The notes under the pieces are model-generated. The model was not told where the DNA came from, searched no databases, and was given only the letters and a program-made list of their open reading frames with translations. From the NCBI RefSeq assembly GCF_001522585.2, contig NZ_CP013372.1:2046001-2110000 (forward strand): a DNA stretch of 64,000 nucleotides, read 5' to 3'. The DNA comes from Burkholderia sp. NRF60-BP8. GTDB lineage: Bacteria; Pseudomonadota; Gammaproteobacteria; Burkholderiales; Burkholderiaceae. Positions 34,498 through 43,726 of the stretch are shown here, in pieces (positions within the stretch are counted from its first letter, which is position 1; the number at the start of each line of letters is the position of its first letter). A program made the translations under genes and the position numbers.

Positions 34498-35310
34498 ATG
34501 CTCCGAAACAAAGATCACCAAAATATGATCCATGCATCATTCTCGGACATCACGTCCAATGTCATCGCATCTGCAATTTCGGAAGGGAGGTTGATGGGGT
34601 CACATGTTCTTATTGGCGGAAACTGGCACCTCGGCCCTCTCAAAGAACGCGACGTCTCGACCCTGTCGGCGTGGTTTTACGATAATTTCGGATATATCCC
34701 AAGCGACTTGACCATCGACACCCCTATCATCCCCACCAACGAGTTGATCAAAGTGTGTGCATGGGTAAATCCATTATCATCAATCGAATATGCGAATTTC
34801 ATGCACTGGATAAGCCATGATCCTCCACGGGATTTCCTGTTGATTTCGATCCAGAAAGAGAGTGCCCACCCTGCTGCGGAGAACTTCCTCGATCTCACCA
34901 AGCTTCTCGACAATGCAGTTGAAATAAAATCGATCGACGTCAGTTCCTATATCACAGAATGGAGCTCCCTCGTCGAGGAAAACGCCGATTTCAGAATGGT
35001 CAACGGAATTGGAAAAATTCAATCATTCCGATCAACGGATTTCGACGCATACATCATCAACTCCATAGCCAGGAAGTGGGAGCCCACACCGATAGTAGTA
35101 TTGCGCATAATAGAAATAATCCAATCGGAAAGACGTGATTTTCCGGGAGATATTTTCCTCTATCATCGACTCGAGAAATTCTTCTTGAGTGGCATCATCG
35201 AGAAGCAAGCCGAAGTCAGCATCACACAAACACAGATACGGATTGCGAGTTCCTGGCATCTCCGTTCATCAGCCATGCAAATTTCAGACTCCATACGCCA
35301 TGCCGAATAA
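34498..35310 (+). CDS. DUF1835/DUF3658-like protein
   Basis: 270 residues from ATG 34498 (AAGG upstream); ATG 34525 is an alternative and would begin at the conserved MIHASF. The N-terminus MIHASFSDITSNVIASAISE and NWHLGPLKE match the DUF1835 pattern (an H-x-x-F-G-D-S start and a GPL turn). The C-terminal ~90 residues (DAYIINSIARKWEPTPIVVL...IFLYHRLEKFFLSGIIEKQ) resemble DUF3658. The pair occurs in many bacteria with no known role. No signal peptide, AT-rich codons. It lies between the secreted miniprotein and the DsbC-like gene, overlapping the latter by 11 bp. Confidence 0.68.
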   Translation: MLRNKDHQNMIHASFSDITSNVIASAISEGRLMGSHVLIGGNWHLGPLKERDVSTLSAWFYDNFGYIPSDLTIDTPIIPTNELIKVCAWVNPLSSIEYANFMHWISHDPPRDFLLISIQKESAHPAAENFLDLTKLLDNAVEIKSIDVSSYITEWSSLVEENADFRMVNGIGKIQSFRSTDFDAYIINSIARKWEPTPIVVLRIIEIIQSERRDFPGDIFLYHRLEKFFLSGIIEKQAEVSITQTQIRIASSWHLRSSAMQISDSIRHAE

Positions 35311-36058
35311 TATAAAGCTCCTTCCAACATCACTCTTTACACTTGCGCTCGCCACAGCGCACACCGAAGCAGCTTCCGCCGATGTAGAAGCGAACTTGCA
35401 ACGGGAATTGCAAGCCAAACTGCCCGAACTGAAGATAGAGCAAGTTATCCCGTCAAAAATCGACGGACTATATGAGGTCACCGCAAATTCACGAATTTTC
35501 TACAGCAATTCATCGGCATCGCACGTTATCATCGGCAACCTGTTCGACACCAATAGTCAGGAAAACATAACAGAAACACAACTCAATAAGATTAACAGCA
35601 TAAACATCAATGACCTTCCATTCCAATATGCCATCAAACATAAAAATGGAACCGGAGAGCGCGTGATCGCTACATTCTTCGATCCGAACTGCTCGTTTTG
35701 CAAGAAAATGAGTCCCGAGCTAGGCAAGATCCCCAACGTGACCGTATACATTTTCCTGTACCCAGTTCTTTCTACCGACTCCGTCACCAAATCTGAAATC
35801 ATTCTGTGCACCGACAATCGACTCCAAGCATGGAAGCAATGGATCGAAAGAGGGAAAACCACCGCCCCCCGCAAGCGTTGCCAGCCCACCATCACGAAAG
35901 AACTCCTTTCGCTGGGAAAGAAGCTCAATATCAGGGGAACGCCCACCACGTTCCTGCCTTCCGGAGAAAGAGTCGCGGGATTTATTTCCGGGAAAGATTT
36001 GGCTGACAAGATTGATCGCAATAACCGCGTGGAGCTTAGAACCCCACCCCGCCCCTGA
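35300..36058 (+). CDS. DsbC-like periplasmic thiol-disulfide protein
   Basis: 252 residues from ATG 35300, overlapping the previous gene. The signal peptide is about 1-24 (ATAHTEAASA-D). An N-terminal dimerisation-like domain (VEANLQRELQAKLPELKIEQ) precedes a thioredoxin fold with the active site FDPNCSFCKKMSPE (Cys131/Cys134), the cis-proline loop RGTPTTFLPSGERVAG, and a second cysteine pair (IILCTD, RKRCQP) like the structural disulfide of DsbC. It probably shuffles disulfides in the periplasm; its genetic context suggests service to the six-cysteine miniprotein. Confidence 0.82.
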   Translation: MPNNIKLLPTSLFTLALATAHTEAASADVEANLQRELQAKLPELKIEQVIPSKIDGLYEVTANSRIFYSNSSASHVIIGNLFDTNSQENITETQLNKINSININDLPFQYAIKHKNGTGERVIATFFDPNCSFCKKMSPELGKIPNVTVYIFLYPVLSTDSVTKSEIILCTDNRLQAWKQWIERGKTTAPRKRCQPTITKELLSLGKKLNIRGTPTTFLPSGERVAGFISGKDLADKIDRNNRVELRTPPRP

Positions 36059-36386
36059 AGTTTGAAGGGGCATTCCGCGATCACGGTAGCACGGATCGAA
36101 TCCGGGTGACGATCCTCTCCGCATCCTTGTATTGACCTGTCACTCCATGAATTGAAACACAGACAAAGTCGACAGATACGCCGCAGAACTTCCGGCACAA
36201 TTCAGCACAATTCCTACACGGATTCACGAAACTACCTCGATTATCATGGCCGCCTGACTCGAACCAGCATCGCCGCGCCGTATCCATCCGACTCCTCTAT
36301 CGATCTGCACTGCATGCCACGATTGCAGGACCATCCCGATTAGCCATCCACGCCGCCGACGCCCGACTCATCAACGCCGTATTCTC
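36059..36386. other. Intergenic stretch between the AT-rich island and macA
   Basis: 328 bp in which the base composition returns to normal GC. Nothing beyond weak short frames was found. It should carry the macA promoter, but no clear -35/-10 pair stands out. Confidence 0.4.
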
Positions 36387-37577
36387 ATGAATAAGAAGAT
36401 CCGCCGCCGGCTCACCATACTGGTCATCAGCGGTGCAGCCATTGCCACTGCCGTCGTAGCAATAATGATCGCCACGCCCGACAAACATCCGCAGTACCTG
36501 TCCGCGCCCGTCACGCGCGGCGATCTCGAGAACGCGGTGCTCGCGACCGGCGCGCTGCAGGCGTTCAGGCAAGTCGACGTCGGCGCGCAGGTGTCGGGGC
36601 AGTTGAAGACGCTGAAGGTCAAGCTCGGCGACAAGGTCACGAAAGGCCAGTGGCTCGCCGAAATCGATCCCGTGATCTCGGAAAACGCGCTGCGCCAGGC
36701 GCGCGCCAGCGAAGAAAGCCTGCGGGCGCAGCAGCAATCGACCGCCGCGCAACTGACACAGGCCGAGCTCGCGTTCCGTCGCCAGCAGGCGATGCTGCCC
36801 GACGATGCGACGTCGCGCGAAGCGTTCGAGGCCGCGCGCGCGGCGCTCGACGTGCAGCGCGCCACCCTCGCATCGCTCGCCGCGCAGATCCGTTCGGCCC
36901 GCATCCAGATCGAGACCGCGCAGGCCAACCTCGGCTACACGCGCATCGTCGCGCCGATCGACGGCGAGGTCGTCGCGATCGTCACGCAGGAAGGCCAGAC
37001 CGTGATCGCGCAACAGCAGGCGCCGGTGATCCTGAAGCTCGCGAATCTCGACACGATGACCGTGAAGGCGCAGGTATCGGAAGCCGACGTGATTCGCGTG
37101 AGCGCCGGCCAGACCGCCTATTTCACGATCCTCGGCGAACCGGACAAGCGTCACTACGGCAAGCTGCGCGCGATCGAACCGGCGCCGCAGAACTACGCCG
37201 ACGCGCAAAGCGCGCTCGGCGGCGGCGCGGGCGGCGGCGCGAAGCCGAACAGCGCGGTGTTCTACAACGCGCTGTTCGACGTGCCGAATCCCGAGCACCG
37301 GCTGCGCATCGCGATGACCGCGCAGGTCAACATCGTGCTCGGCAACGCCCGCAACGCGCTGATCATTCCGGCCGCCGCGCTCGGCGAGAAGCGCAAGGAC
37401 GGCACCGTCGCGGTACGCGTGCTGCGCGCCGACGGCAGCACGGAAACGCGCCATGTCCGCATCGGCATCAACAACAACGTGCGCGTCGAGGTGCTGGCCG
37501 GCCTGAAGGACGGCGAGCGCGTCGTGATCGGCGAAGCGTCGGCGGACGAGCGCGCGCCATTGTCGGACGTGGTGTAA
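36387..37577 (+). CDS. macA: MacA-type periplasmic adaptor (HlyD family)
   Basis: 396 residues. An N-terminal membrane anchor (residues 8-29) is followed by the adaptor pattern: TRGDLENAVLATGALQAFRQVDVGAQVSGQLKTLKVKLGD (barrel-sandwich), a long helical hairpin (RQARASEESLRAQQQSTAAQ..FRRQQAMLPDD), and the C-terminal lipoyl/barrel halves (NLGYTRIVAPIDGEVVA). It links MacB in the inner membrane to an outer-membrane channel. The stop is 2 bp before macB, and the resemblance to PvdR of Pseudomonas exporters suggests siderophore or macrolide efflux. Confidence 0.9.
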   Translation: MNKKIRRRLTILVISGAAIATAVVAIMIATPDKHPQYLSAPVTRGDLENAVLATGALQAFRQVDVGAQVSGQLKTLKVKLGDKVTKGQWLAEIDPVISENALRQARASEESLRAQQQSTAAQLTQAELAFRRQQAMLPDDATSREAFEAARAALDVQRATLASLAAQIRSARIQIETAQANLGYTRIVAPIDGEVVAIVTQEGQTVIAQQQAPVILKLANLDTMTVKAQVSEADVIRVSAGQTAYFTILGEPDKRHYGKLRAIEPAPQNYADAQSALGGGAGGGAKPNSAVFYNALFDVPNPEHRLRIAMTAQVNIVLGNARNALIIPAAALGEKRKDGTVAVRVLRADGSTETRHVRIGINNNVRVEVLAGLKDGERVVIGEASADERAPLSDVV

Positions 37578-37579
37578 CG

Positions 37580-39625
37580 ATGCGCCAGCCTCTGCTGAAA
37601 CTCGCCGCCGTCACACGACGCTTTCCGGCCGGCGACAAGGACGTCGTCGTCCTGAACAACGTCAACCTGTCGATCGACGCGGGCGAGATCGTCGCGATCG
37701 TCGGCGCGTCGGGGTCCGGCAAGTCGACGCTGATGAACATCCTCGGCTGCCTCGATCATCCGAGCGAAGGCACGTACATGGTCGGCGGACGCGACACGCA
37801 CATGCTCGACAGCGACGAGCTCGCGCAGTTGCGCCGCGAGCACTTCGGCTTCGTGTTTCAGCGCTATCACCTGCTGCCGCACGTCGACGCGGTCGCGAAC
37901 CTCGAAATGCCGGCGATCTATGCGGGCACCCCGCGCGCCGAGCGGCACGCCCGCGCCCGCGCATTGCTCGCGTGCCTCGGGCTCGCCGATCGCGCGCATC
38001 ACCGGCCCGGGCAACTGTCCGGCGGCCAGCAGCAGCGCGTGAGCATTGCACGCGCGCTGATGAACGGCGGCCAGGTGATCCTCGCGGACGAACCGACCGG
38101 CGCGCTCGACACGAAAAGCGGCCAGGACGTGATCCGCATCCTGCACGAACTGAACGCGCTCGGTCATACGATCGTGATCGTCACGCACGACAAGGCCGTG
38201 GCGCGCCATGCGCGGCGCATCATCGAAATCAGCGACGGCGAGATCGTCGCCGACCGGCCGAACCGCCACTACGCGGAAGCGCTCGCGGAATCCGGCGTCG
38301 GAGCAGCCGCAACGGCCGAAGCGGCACCCGACGGGCGGTCCGCACCGGCTTCCGCGGATGCCCCGCCGGCCGCCGAAACCGAAACCGACGCCGCTCCCGC
38401 CCCGCGCACCCGACGCTTCGCCGCCGGCACCGGCCGCTTCGGCGAGGCGTGCCGGATGGCCTGGATCGCGCTCGTGTCGCACCGGCTGCGCACGCTGCTG
38501 ACGATGCTCGGCATCATCATCGGCATCACGTCGGTCGTGTCGATCGTCGCGGTCGGCGAAGGCGCGAAGCGTTACATGCTCGACGAGATCGGCAGCATCG
38601 GCACCAATACGATCAGTCTTTATCCGGGCACCGACTGGGGCGACAGCCGCGCGGACGCAATCCAGACGCTCGTGCCCGACGACGTCGCCGCGCTCGCGGA
38701 GCAGCCGTACATCGACAGCGCGACACCCGAGACGTCGCGCACGCTGCTGCTGCGTTATCGCAACATCAATGTGAATGCGCTCGTCAGCGGCGTCGGCGAG
38801 CGCTACTTCCAGGCGCGCGGGATGCGCTTCGCGCTCGGCGTCGCGTTCGACGACGACGCGGTGCGCCGCCAGGCGCAGGTGGTCGTGATCGACCAGAATA
38901 CGCGCCGCAAGCTGTTCGGCGCGGCGCGCAATCCGGTCGGCGAAGTGATCCTCGTCGACAACGTGCCGTGCGTCGTGATCGGCGTGACCGCCGACAAGAA
39001 AAGCGCGTTCGGCAGCGTGAAGAGCCTGAACGTGTGGGTGCCGTACACGACCGCGAGCGGGCGCCTGTTCGGCCAGCGCTATCTCGACAGCATCACCGTG
39101 CGCGTGCGCGACGGGCAGCCGAGCGCCGCCGCCGAGAAAAGCCTCGAGAAACTGATGATCCAGCGCCACGGCCGCAAGGACTTCTTCACGTACAACATGG
39201 ACAGCGTGGTCAAGACCGTCGAGAAGACCGGCCAGTCGCTGACGCTGCTGCTCTCGCTGATCGCGGTGATCTCGCTCGTCGTCGGCGGGATCGGCGTGAT
39301 GAACATCATGCTGGTGTCGGTCACCGAGCGTACGCGCGAGATCGGCATCCGGATGGCGGTCGGCGCGCGCCAGTCCGACATCCTGCAGCAGTTCCTGGTC
39401 GAGGCCGTGCTCGTGTGCCTGCTCGGCGGCACGATCGGCATCGCGCTGTCGTTCGGGCTCGGCGCGCTGTTCTCGATGTTCGTCGCGCAGTGGAAGATGG
39501 TGTTCTCGGCCGGCGCGATCGCGACCGCGTTCGTGTGCTCGACGCTCACCGGTGTGATTTTCGGGTTCATGCCCGCGCGCAACGCGTCGCGGCTCGATCC
39601 GATCGATGCGCTCGCGCGCGACTGA
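37580..39625 (+). CDS. macB: MacB-type ABC transporter (ATPase-permease fusion)
   Basis: 681 residues. The ATPase half has Walker [10 protein letters not shown] (42-50), the signature LSGGQQQR and Walker [14 protein letters not shown] low-complexity, Pro/Ala/Glu-rich linker (about 235-285) joins it to the permease half with four membrane helices and the large periplasmic domain (MACB_PCD type); [20 protein letters not shown] and [19 protein letters not shown] are typical of this family. It uses ATP to drive export through MacA and an outer-membrane channel encoded next. Substrate unproven (macrolide, peptide or siderophore). Confidence 0.92.
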   Translation: MRQPLLKLAAVTRRFPAGDKDVVVLNNVNLSIDAGEIVAIVGASGSGKSTLMNILGCLDHPSEGTYMVGGRDTHMLDSDELAQLRREHFGFVFQRYHLLPHVDAVANLEMPAIYAGTPRAERHARARALLACLGLADRAHHRPGQLSGGQQQRVSIARALMNGGQVILADEPTGALDTKSGQDVIRILHELNALGHTIVIVTHDKAVARHARRIIEISDGEIVADRPNRHYAEALAESGVGAAATAEAAPDGRSAPASADAPPAAETETDAAPAPRTRRFAAGTGRFGEACRMAWIALVSHRLRTLLTMLGIIIGITSVVSIVAVGEGAKRYMLDEIGSIGTNTISLYPGTDWGDSRADAIQTLVPDDVAALAEQPYIDSATPETSRTLLLRYRNINVNALVSGVGERYFQARGMRFALGVAFDDDAVRRQAQVVVIDQNTRRKLFGAARNPVGEVILVDNVPCVVIGVTADKKSAFGSVKSLNVWVPYTTASGRLFGQRYLDSITVRVRDGQPSAAAEKSLEKLMIQRHGRKDFFTYNMDSVVKTVEKTGQSLTLLLSLIAVISLVVGGIGVMNIMLVSVTERTREIGIRMAVGARQSDILQQFLVEAVLVCLLGGTIGIALSFGLGALFSMFVAQWKMVFSAGAIATAFVCSTLTGVIFGFMPARNASRLDPIDALARD

Positions 39626-39631
39626 CGCAAC

Positions 39632-41011
39632 ATGGCCATCACGCATTCCTCCCCGCTTCACCGTCTCGGCGCATTCGCGTGCGCGGCCGCGCTGCTCGCC
39701 GGCTGCGCGGGCGTGCGCCACGATCCGCTGCCGGCCGTCGCGATGCCCGCGAACTGGGCCGCGCCGGTCGCGGTCGACGCGCCGGCCGCCGCGCGCGACT
39801 GGTGGCACAGCTTCGGCGATCCGCAACTCGATGCGCTGATCGACGACGCGCTGCGCGCCAACGGCGATCTCGCGATCGCGGCGATCCGCGTGTATCGCGC
39901 ACGGTTGCAGGCAGGGCTCGTCGATACGAACCTGACGCCCAACGTGACGCTCGGCGCGAACGGCGCCGTGTCGCGCACGCTCGATACCCACCGAACGAGC
40001 CGGTCGAGCGGCCTCGCCGGTTCGCTCAGCTACGAAATCGACCTGTGGGGCCGGCTGGCCGCGCTGCGCGATGCCGCGCGCTGGGAAGCCGACGCGACGG
40101 CCGCCGATCTCGAAGCCGCGCGACTGTCGCTGATCGGCACGACCGCGGCGCTGTACTGGCAGATCGGCTATCTGAACCGGCAGATCGCGCTCGGCGACGC
40201 GAACATCGCGTATGCGGCGCGCACGCTCGCGCTCGTCCGGTCGCGGCACACGGCCGGCGCCGTGTCGGGGCTCGATCTCGCGCAGGCCGAGCAGAGCCTC
40301 GCCGCGCAACGCGCGGCGCAAACGCAACTGATCCAGCAGCGCACCGAGAACCGGCACGCGCTCGCGATCCTGTTCGACCGGCCGCCGCAGCAACTCGCCG
40401 CCGAGCCGGCCGCGCTGCCCGACGCCCCGCCGCCCGACGTGGCGGCCGGCCTGCCCGCGAGCCTGCTCGGCCGGCGTCCCGACCTGCGTGCGGCGGAATT
40501 CCGGCTGCGCGAGTCGCTCGCGCAGGTCGACGCGACGCGCACGAGCTTCTACCCGACCTTCACGCTGACCGGCAGCGCCGGCACGACGAGCACGAGCCTC
40601 GAGCGCGTGCTGACGAACCCGGTCGGCACGCTCGGGCTCGGCCTCGCGCTGCCGTTTATCCAGTGGAACACGATGCAGTTGCAGATCAAGGTGTCGAAGT
40701 CGCAGTACGAGGAAGCGGTGGTCGGGTTCCGCCAGCGGCTCCATACGGCGCTCGCGGAAGTCGAGAACGCGCTGTCCGCACGCGTGCAGCTCGAACGCGA
40801 GGCCGAACAGCGTGCGCTGTCGCTCGCCCAGGCACAGCGCGCCGAGCGGCTGGCCGCCGCGCGCTTCGCGGCCGGCGCGACCGCCGTGCAACCGTGGCTC
40901 GACCAGCAGCAGGTCCTGAGGAACGCGCAGAGCGCCGACGAACTGACGCGCCTGAACCGGCTCAACAACCAGATGAAGCTCTACCGCGCGCTCGGCGGCG
41001 GGACGTCCTGA
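39632..41011 (+). CDS. Outer-membrane efflux lipoprotein (NodT family)
   Basis: 459 residues, 6 bp after macB. The N-terminus MAITHSSPLHRLGAFACAAA with LLAGCAG carries a lipobox (Cys27). Two OEP repeats are seen, e.g. WWHSFGDPQLDALIDDALRANGDLAIAAIRV and the second half around RPDLRAAEFRLRESLAQVDATR. Such TolC-like trimers form the outer channel of a tripartite pump; it completes the MacA-MacB-OMF exporter, as in PvdRT-OpmQ. Confidence 0.92.
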   Translation: MAITHSSPLHRLGAFACAAALLAGCAGVRHDPLPAVAMPANWAAPVAVDAPAAARDWWHSFGDPQLDALIDDALRANGDLAIAAIRVYRARLQAGLVDTNLTPNVTLGANGAVSRTLDTHRTSRSSGLAGSLSYEIDLWGRLAALRDAARWEADATAADLEAARLSLIGTTAALYWQIGYLNRQIALGDANIAYAARTLALVRSRHTAGAVSGLDLAQAEQSLAAQRAAQTQLIQQRTENRHALAILFDRPPQQLAAEPAALPDAPPPDVAAGLPASLLGRRPDLRAAEFRLRESLAQVDATRTSFYPTFTLTGSAGTTSTSLERVLTNPVGTLGLGLALPFIQWNTMQLQIKVSKSQYEEAVVGFRQRLHTALAEVENALSARVQLEREAEQRALSLAQAQRAERLAAARFAAGATAVQPWLDQQQVLRNAQSADELTRLNRLNNQMKLYRALGGGTS

Positions 41012-41041
41012 CCGGCCGTCCTGTGCCGACCGCCGGCCGCG

Positions 41042-42580
41042 TCATTCGCACACGGCCGCCCCGCGCCGCGCCGGCGCGAACGCCACCATGCTCGCGGTCG
41101 CGAGCACGGCCACGCCCGCCGCGCCGTACACCATCACCCAGCCGAACCCATGCACGAGCGCAGCGTGCAGCGCCGCGCCGGTCGGGTCGGCCTGCGCGAG
41201 CGCCGGCGCGACGGCCTGCAGCCCGTCGGTGCGACCCGACGCGATTTCCTGCGCGAGCCGGCGCAGCGCCGCATCGCCGATCGCGCCGGCCGGCCCGCGC
41301 TTCAGGCTCGCGACGATCCCCGCCACCAGCACGAAGCCCATCGCCGCGATGTTCAGCGCGAGCGAGATCATCCGCGCGCTCATGTCGATGCCCGACGCCA
41401 TCCCGGCCCGCGCACTCGGCACCGCGCCCGTCGTCGTGTTGGTGACGGGCGTATTGGTCAGCCCGAGCCCGATGCCGGCGATCGCGCAGCCCGGCAGCAT
41501 CGTCAGCCAGCTCGCATGATCGGCCGCGCTGCCCAGCCGCATCAGCACGAAACCGGCCGCGATCGTGAACAGGCCGCCCGGAATCACGACGCCCGGGCCG
41601 TAGCGCAGGGCGAGCCGTTCGCCGAACGGCGGTGCGATCAGCGTCGGCAGCGTGTACGCGAGCAACGCGAGGCCGGCCGTCACGCTGTCGTAGCCGAGCG
41701 CGACCTGGAACCAGATCGGCAGGTAGATCATGAACGGCCAGAAGCTGAAGTTCATCCCCATCGAGCCGAAGATCGCGCCGGTGAACGCGCGAATCCGGAA
41801 CACCGAGAAGTCGAACATCGGCCGCGCGCTGCCGCGCTCCGCGGCGACGAAGCCGGCCAGCGCGAGCACGGTCGCGCCGAGCACGCCGAGGCCGGTCCTG
41901 CTCGTCAATCCGAGTTCGGCGCTTTGGGTGATGTAGAACGCGAGACCGAGCACCCCGAGCGACAACGTGACGATGCCCGCGACGTCGAGCGAGCCCGCAT
42001 GCGGATCGCGCGATTCGCGCACCGCGCCGCCGATCAGCGCGAGCGCGACCGCCGCGAGCGGCGCATGCACGAGGAACACCCACGGCCAGCTCGCCAGCGC
42101 GACGATCGCGCCGCCGACGATCGGCCCGAACCCGAGCCCGATGCCGAACACGATCCCCCAGATCCCGAATGCACGACCGCGCTCGCGCCCTTCGCGGAAC
42201 TGGTGCGACAGCACGGCGATCTGGCAGATCAGCATCGCGCCGCCGCTCGCGCCCTGCAACAGCCGGCCCGCGACGAGCACCGGCACGTTCGGCGCGAGCC
42301 CGCACAGCAACGACGTCGCGCCGAACAGCACGGTGCCGATCACGTACACGCGCTTGCGGCCGAACCGGTCCGCGAGCGTACCGGCCGCCATCAGCACCGT
42401 CGTACACGCGATCGTGTACGCGTTCATGATCCACTGCATGCCGTTGAAATCGCCATGCAGCACGTGTTCGAGCGTCGGCAGGATCACCGGCACGCTCGAG
42501 ATTTCGAGGCCGAACATCAGCGACGTGAGACAGACGGCCGCGAGCGCGACCGCATTCCTGCGAGAGTCGGATAGCGTCAT
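41042..42580 (-). CDS. MFS transporter, DHA2 (drug:H+ antiporter) family
   Basis: 512 residues from ATG 42580. About 14 hydrophobic segments; motif A is DRFGRKRVYVIGT after helix 2 (GTLADRFGRKRV) and the N-terminal helix 1 motif C-like sequence LDI is replaced by FGLEISSVPVILP. The 14-helix form marks DHA2/EmrB-type exporters. It is divergent from a LysR gene 179 bp away, which is the usual control arrangement. Substrate cannot be told. Confidence 0.88.
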   Translation of the reverse strand: MTLSDSRRNAVALAAVCLTSLMFGLEISSVPVILPTLEHVLHGDFNGMQWIMNAYTIACTTVLMAAGTLADRFGRKRVYVIGTVLFGATSLLCGLAPNVPVLVAGRLLQGASGGAMLICQIAVLSHQFREGRERGRAFGIWGIVFGIGLGFGPIVGGAIVALASWPWVFLVHAPLAAVALALIGGAVRESRDPHAGSLDVAGIVTLSLGVLGLAFYITQSAELGLTSRTGLGVLGATVLALAGFVAAERGSARPMFDFSVFRIRAFTGAIFGSMGMNFSFWPFMIYLPIWFQVALGYDSVTAGLALLAYTLPTLIAPPFGERLALRYGPGVVIPGGLFTIAAGFVLMRLGSAADHASWLTMLPGCAIAGIGLGLTNTPVTNTTTGAVPSARAGMASGIDMSARMISLALNIAAMGFVLVAGIVASLKRGPAGAIGDAALRRLAQEIASGRTDGLQAVAPALAQADPTGAALHAALVHGFGWVMVYGAAGVAVLATASMVAFAPARRGAAVCE

Positions 42581-42759
42581 GCGTATTGCGCGGCGGCCCG
42601 ACGACGGGCCGCGCGCCTCCAGGTCAGTAGGATTCGCCGCGTGCGGCCGGCGACGCACGCTGAACGGGAATCGGTACTATAGTGAGAATTCACCTCCCCA
42701 TTGAAGCGTCCATTTCCATGCACTGGGGAATCTCAGGACCCAATCGACTCACACCCGCC

Positions 42760-43689
42760 ATGACCGACAGACTCGACGGCGTAACGACCTTCGTCCAGGT
42801 CGTGGAATCGGGCAGCTTCGCGCTGGCCGCGGAGCGGCTCGACATGACGCGGTCCGCGGTCGGCAAGGCGATCGCGCGGCTCGAGAAGCGGCTCGGCGCA
42901 CGGCTGCTGCAGCGCACGACGCGCAGCCAGAGCCTGACCGACGACGGCCAGGCGTACTACGACCGCTGCGTGCGCGCGCTGGCCGAACTCGAAGCGGCGG
43001 AAGCCGATCTCGACTGCGGCCGCCACGAGGCGCGCGGCAAGCTGCGGCTGAGCGTGCCGCTCGCGTTCGGGCACCACTGCGTGACGCCGATCGTGCTCGA
43101 CCTCGCGCGCACTTACCCGCACCTGCGAATCGACGTGTCGATCACCGACCGCTTCGTCGATCTCGTCGAGGAAGGGATCGACCTCGCGGTGCGGATCGGT
43201 ACGCTCGCGGACAGCACGAGCCTCGCGGTGCGGCGGCTCGGCACGCAATACGGCAGCCTCGGCGCGGCGCCGTCGTATCTCGCGCGCTACGGAACGCCGA
43301 AGACGCTCGACGACCTGAAGCACCACCGGACGATCGCCTATTCGCGGTCGGGCGTGGTGCAGCCGTGGGACTTGCGCGCGCCGGACGGCTCGACGGTGCG
43401 GATCGACATGCCGCATCAACTGAGTTTCGACGACGTGCAGGCGATCGCCGCGGCCGGTGCGTCGGGGTTCGGGATCGCGTGGCTGCCGAGCTGGCTGCTC
43501 GACCATTACGTGAAGCGCGGGGAGATGGCGGTCGTGCTGGATCGCTGCTTCGTCTGCGAAGGGGACATTCACGCGATCTGGCCGAAGACGCGCTACCTGC
43601 CGCGCAAGACGCGCTGCGTGATCGATGCGCTCGCGCAGGCGATTCCGCCGATGATCGAGCGCGCGGACGAAGCGCGACGAGACGCGTGA
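42760..43689 (+). CDS. LysR-family transcriptional regulator
   Basis: 309 residues from ATG 42760. Winged-HTH at the N-terminus (MTDRLDGVTTFVQVVESGSFALAAERLDMTRSAVGKAIARLEKRLG) and a two-lobed effector domain (GKLRLSVPLAFGHHCVTPIV, DRFVDLVEEGIDLAVRIGTL). It is in the large YafC/DsdC-like group. It likely controls the divergent MFS exporter. An imperfect GTGA-N4-TCAC palindrome at about 42681-42692 in the shared interval may be its operator. Confidence 0.88.
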   Translation: MTDRLDGVTTFVQVVESGSFALAAERLDMTRSAVGKAIARLEKRLGARLLQRTTRSQSLTDDGQAYYDRCVRALAELEAAEADLDCGRHEARGKLRLSVPLAFGHHCVTPIVLDLARTYPHLRIDVSITDRFVDLVEEGIDLAVRIGTLADSTSLAVRRLGTQYGSLGAAPSYLARYGTPKTLDDLKHHRTIAYSRSGVVQPWDLRAPDGSTVRIDMPHQLSFDDVQAIAAAGASGFGIAWLPSWLLDHYVKRGEMAVVLDRCFVCEGDIHAIWPKTRYLPRKTRCVIDALAQAIPPMIERADEARRDA

Positions 43690-43691
43690 AA

Positions 43692-43717
43692 GCCGACGCG
43701 CCGCACGGCGCGTCGGC
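43692..43717. terminator. Strong GC hairpin between convergent genes
   Basis: A perfect 12-bp stem (GCCGACGCGCCG and its complement) around a 2-nt loop fills the 37 bp between the LysR and the 3-hydroxyisobutyryl-CoA hydrolase stop codons. It has no T run; a bidirectional terminator or transcript end is likely. Confidence 0.55.
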
Positions 43718-43726
43718 GCATGCGCA

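Noticed and set aside
36081..36287. Short minus-strand frame after the DsbC-like gene
   Set aside because: Too short and without a ribosome site or recognisable features.
37262..40891. Very long open frame antisense to macB and the efflux lipoprotein gene
   Set aside because: It is Arg/His/Ala-rich, has no domain signature, and lies opposite three genes with clear family motifs; it is a GC-rich shadow.
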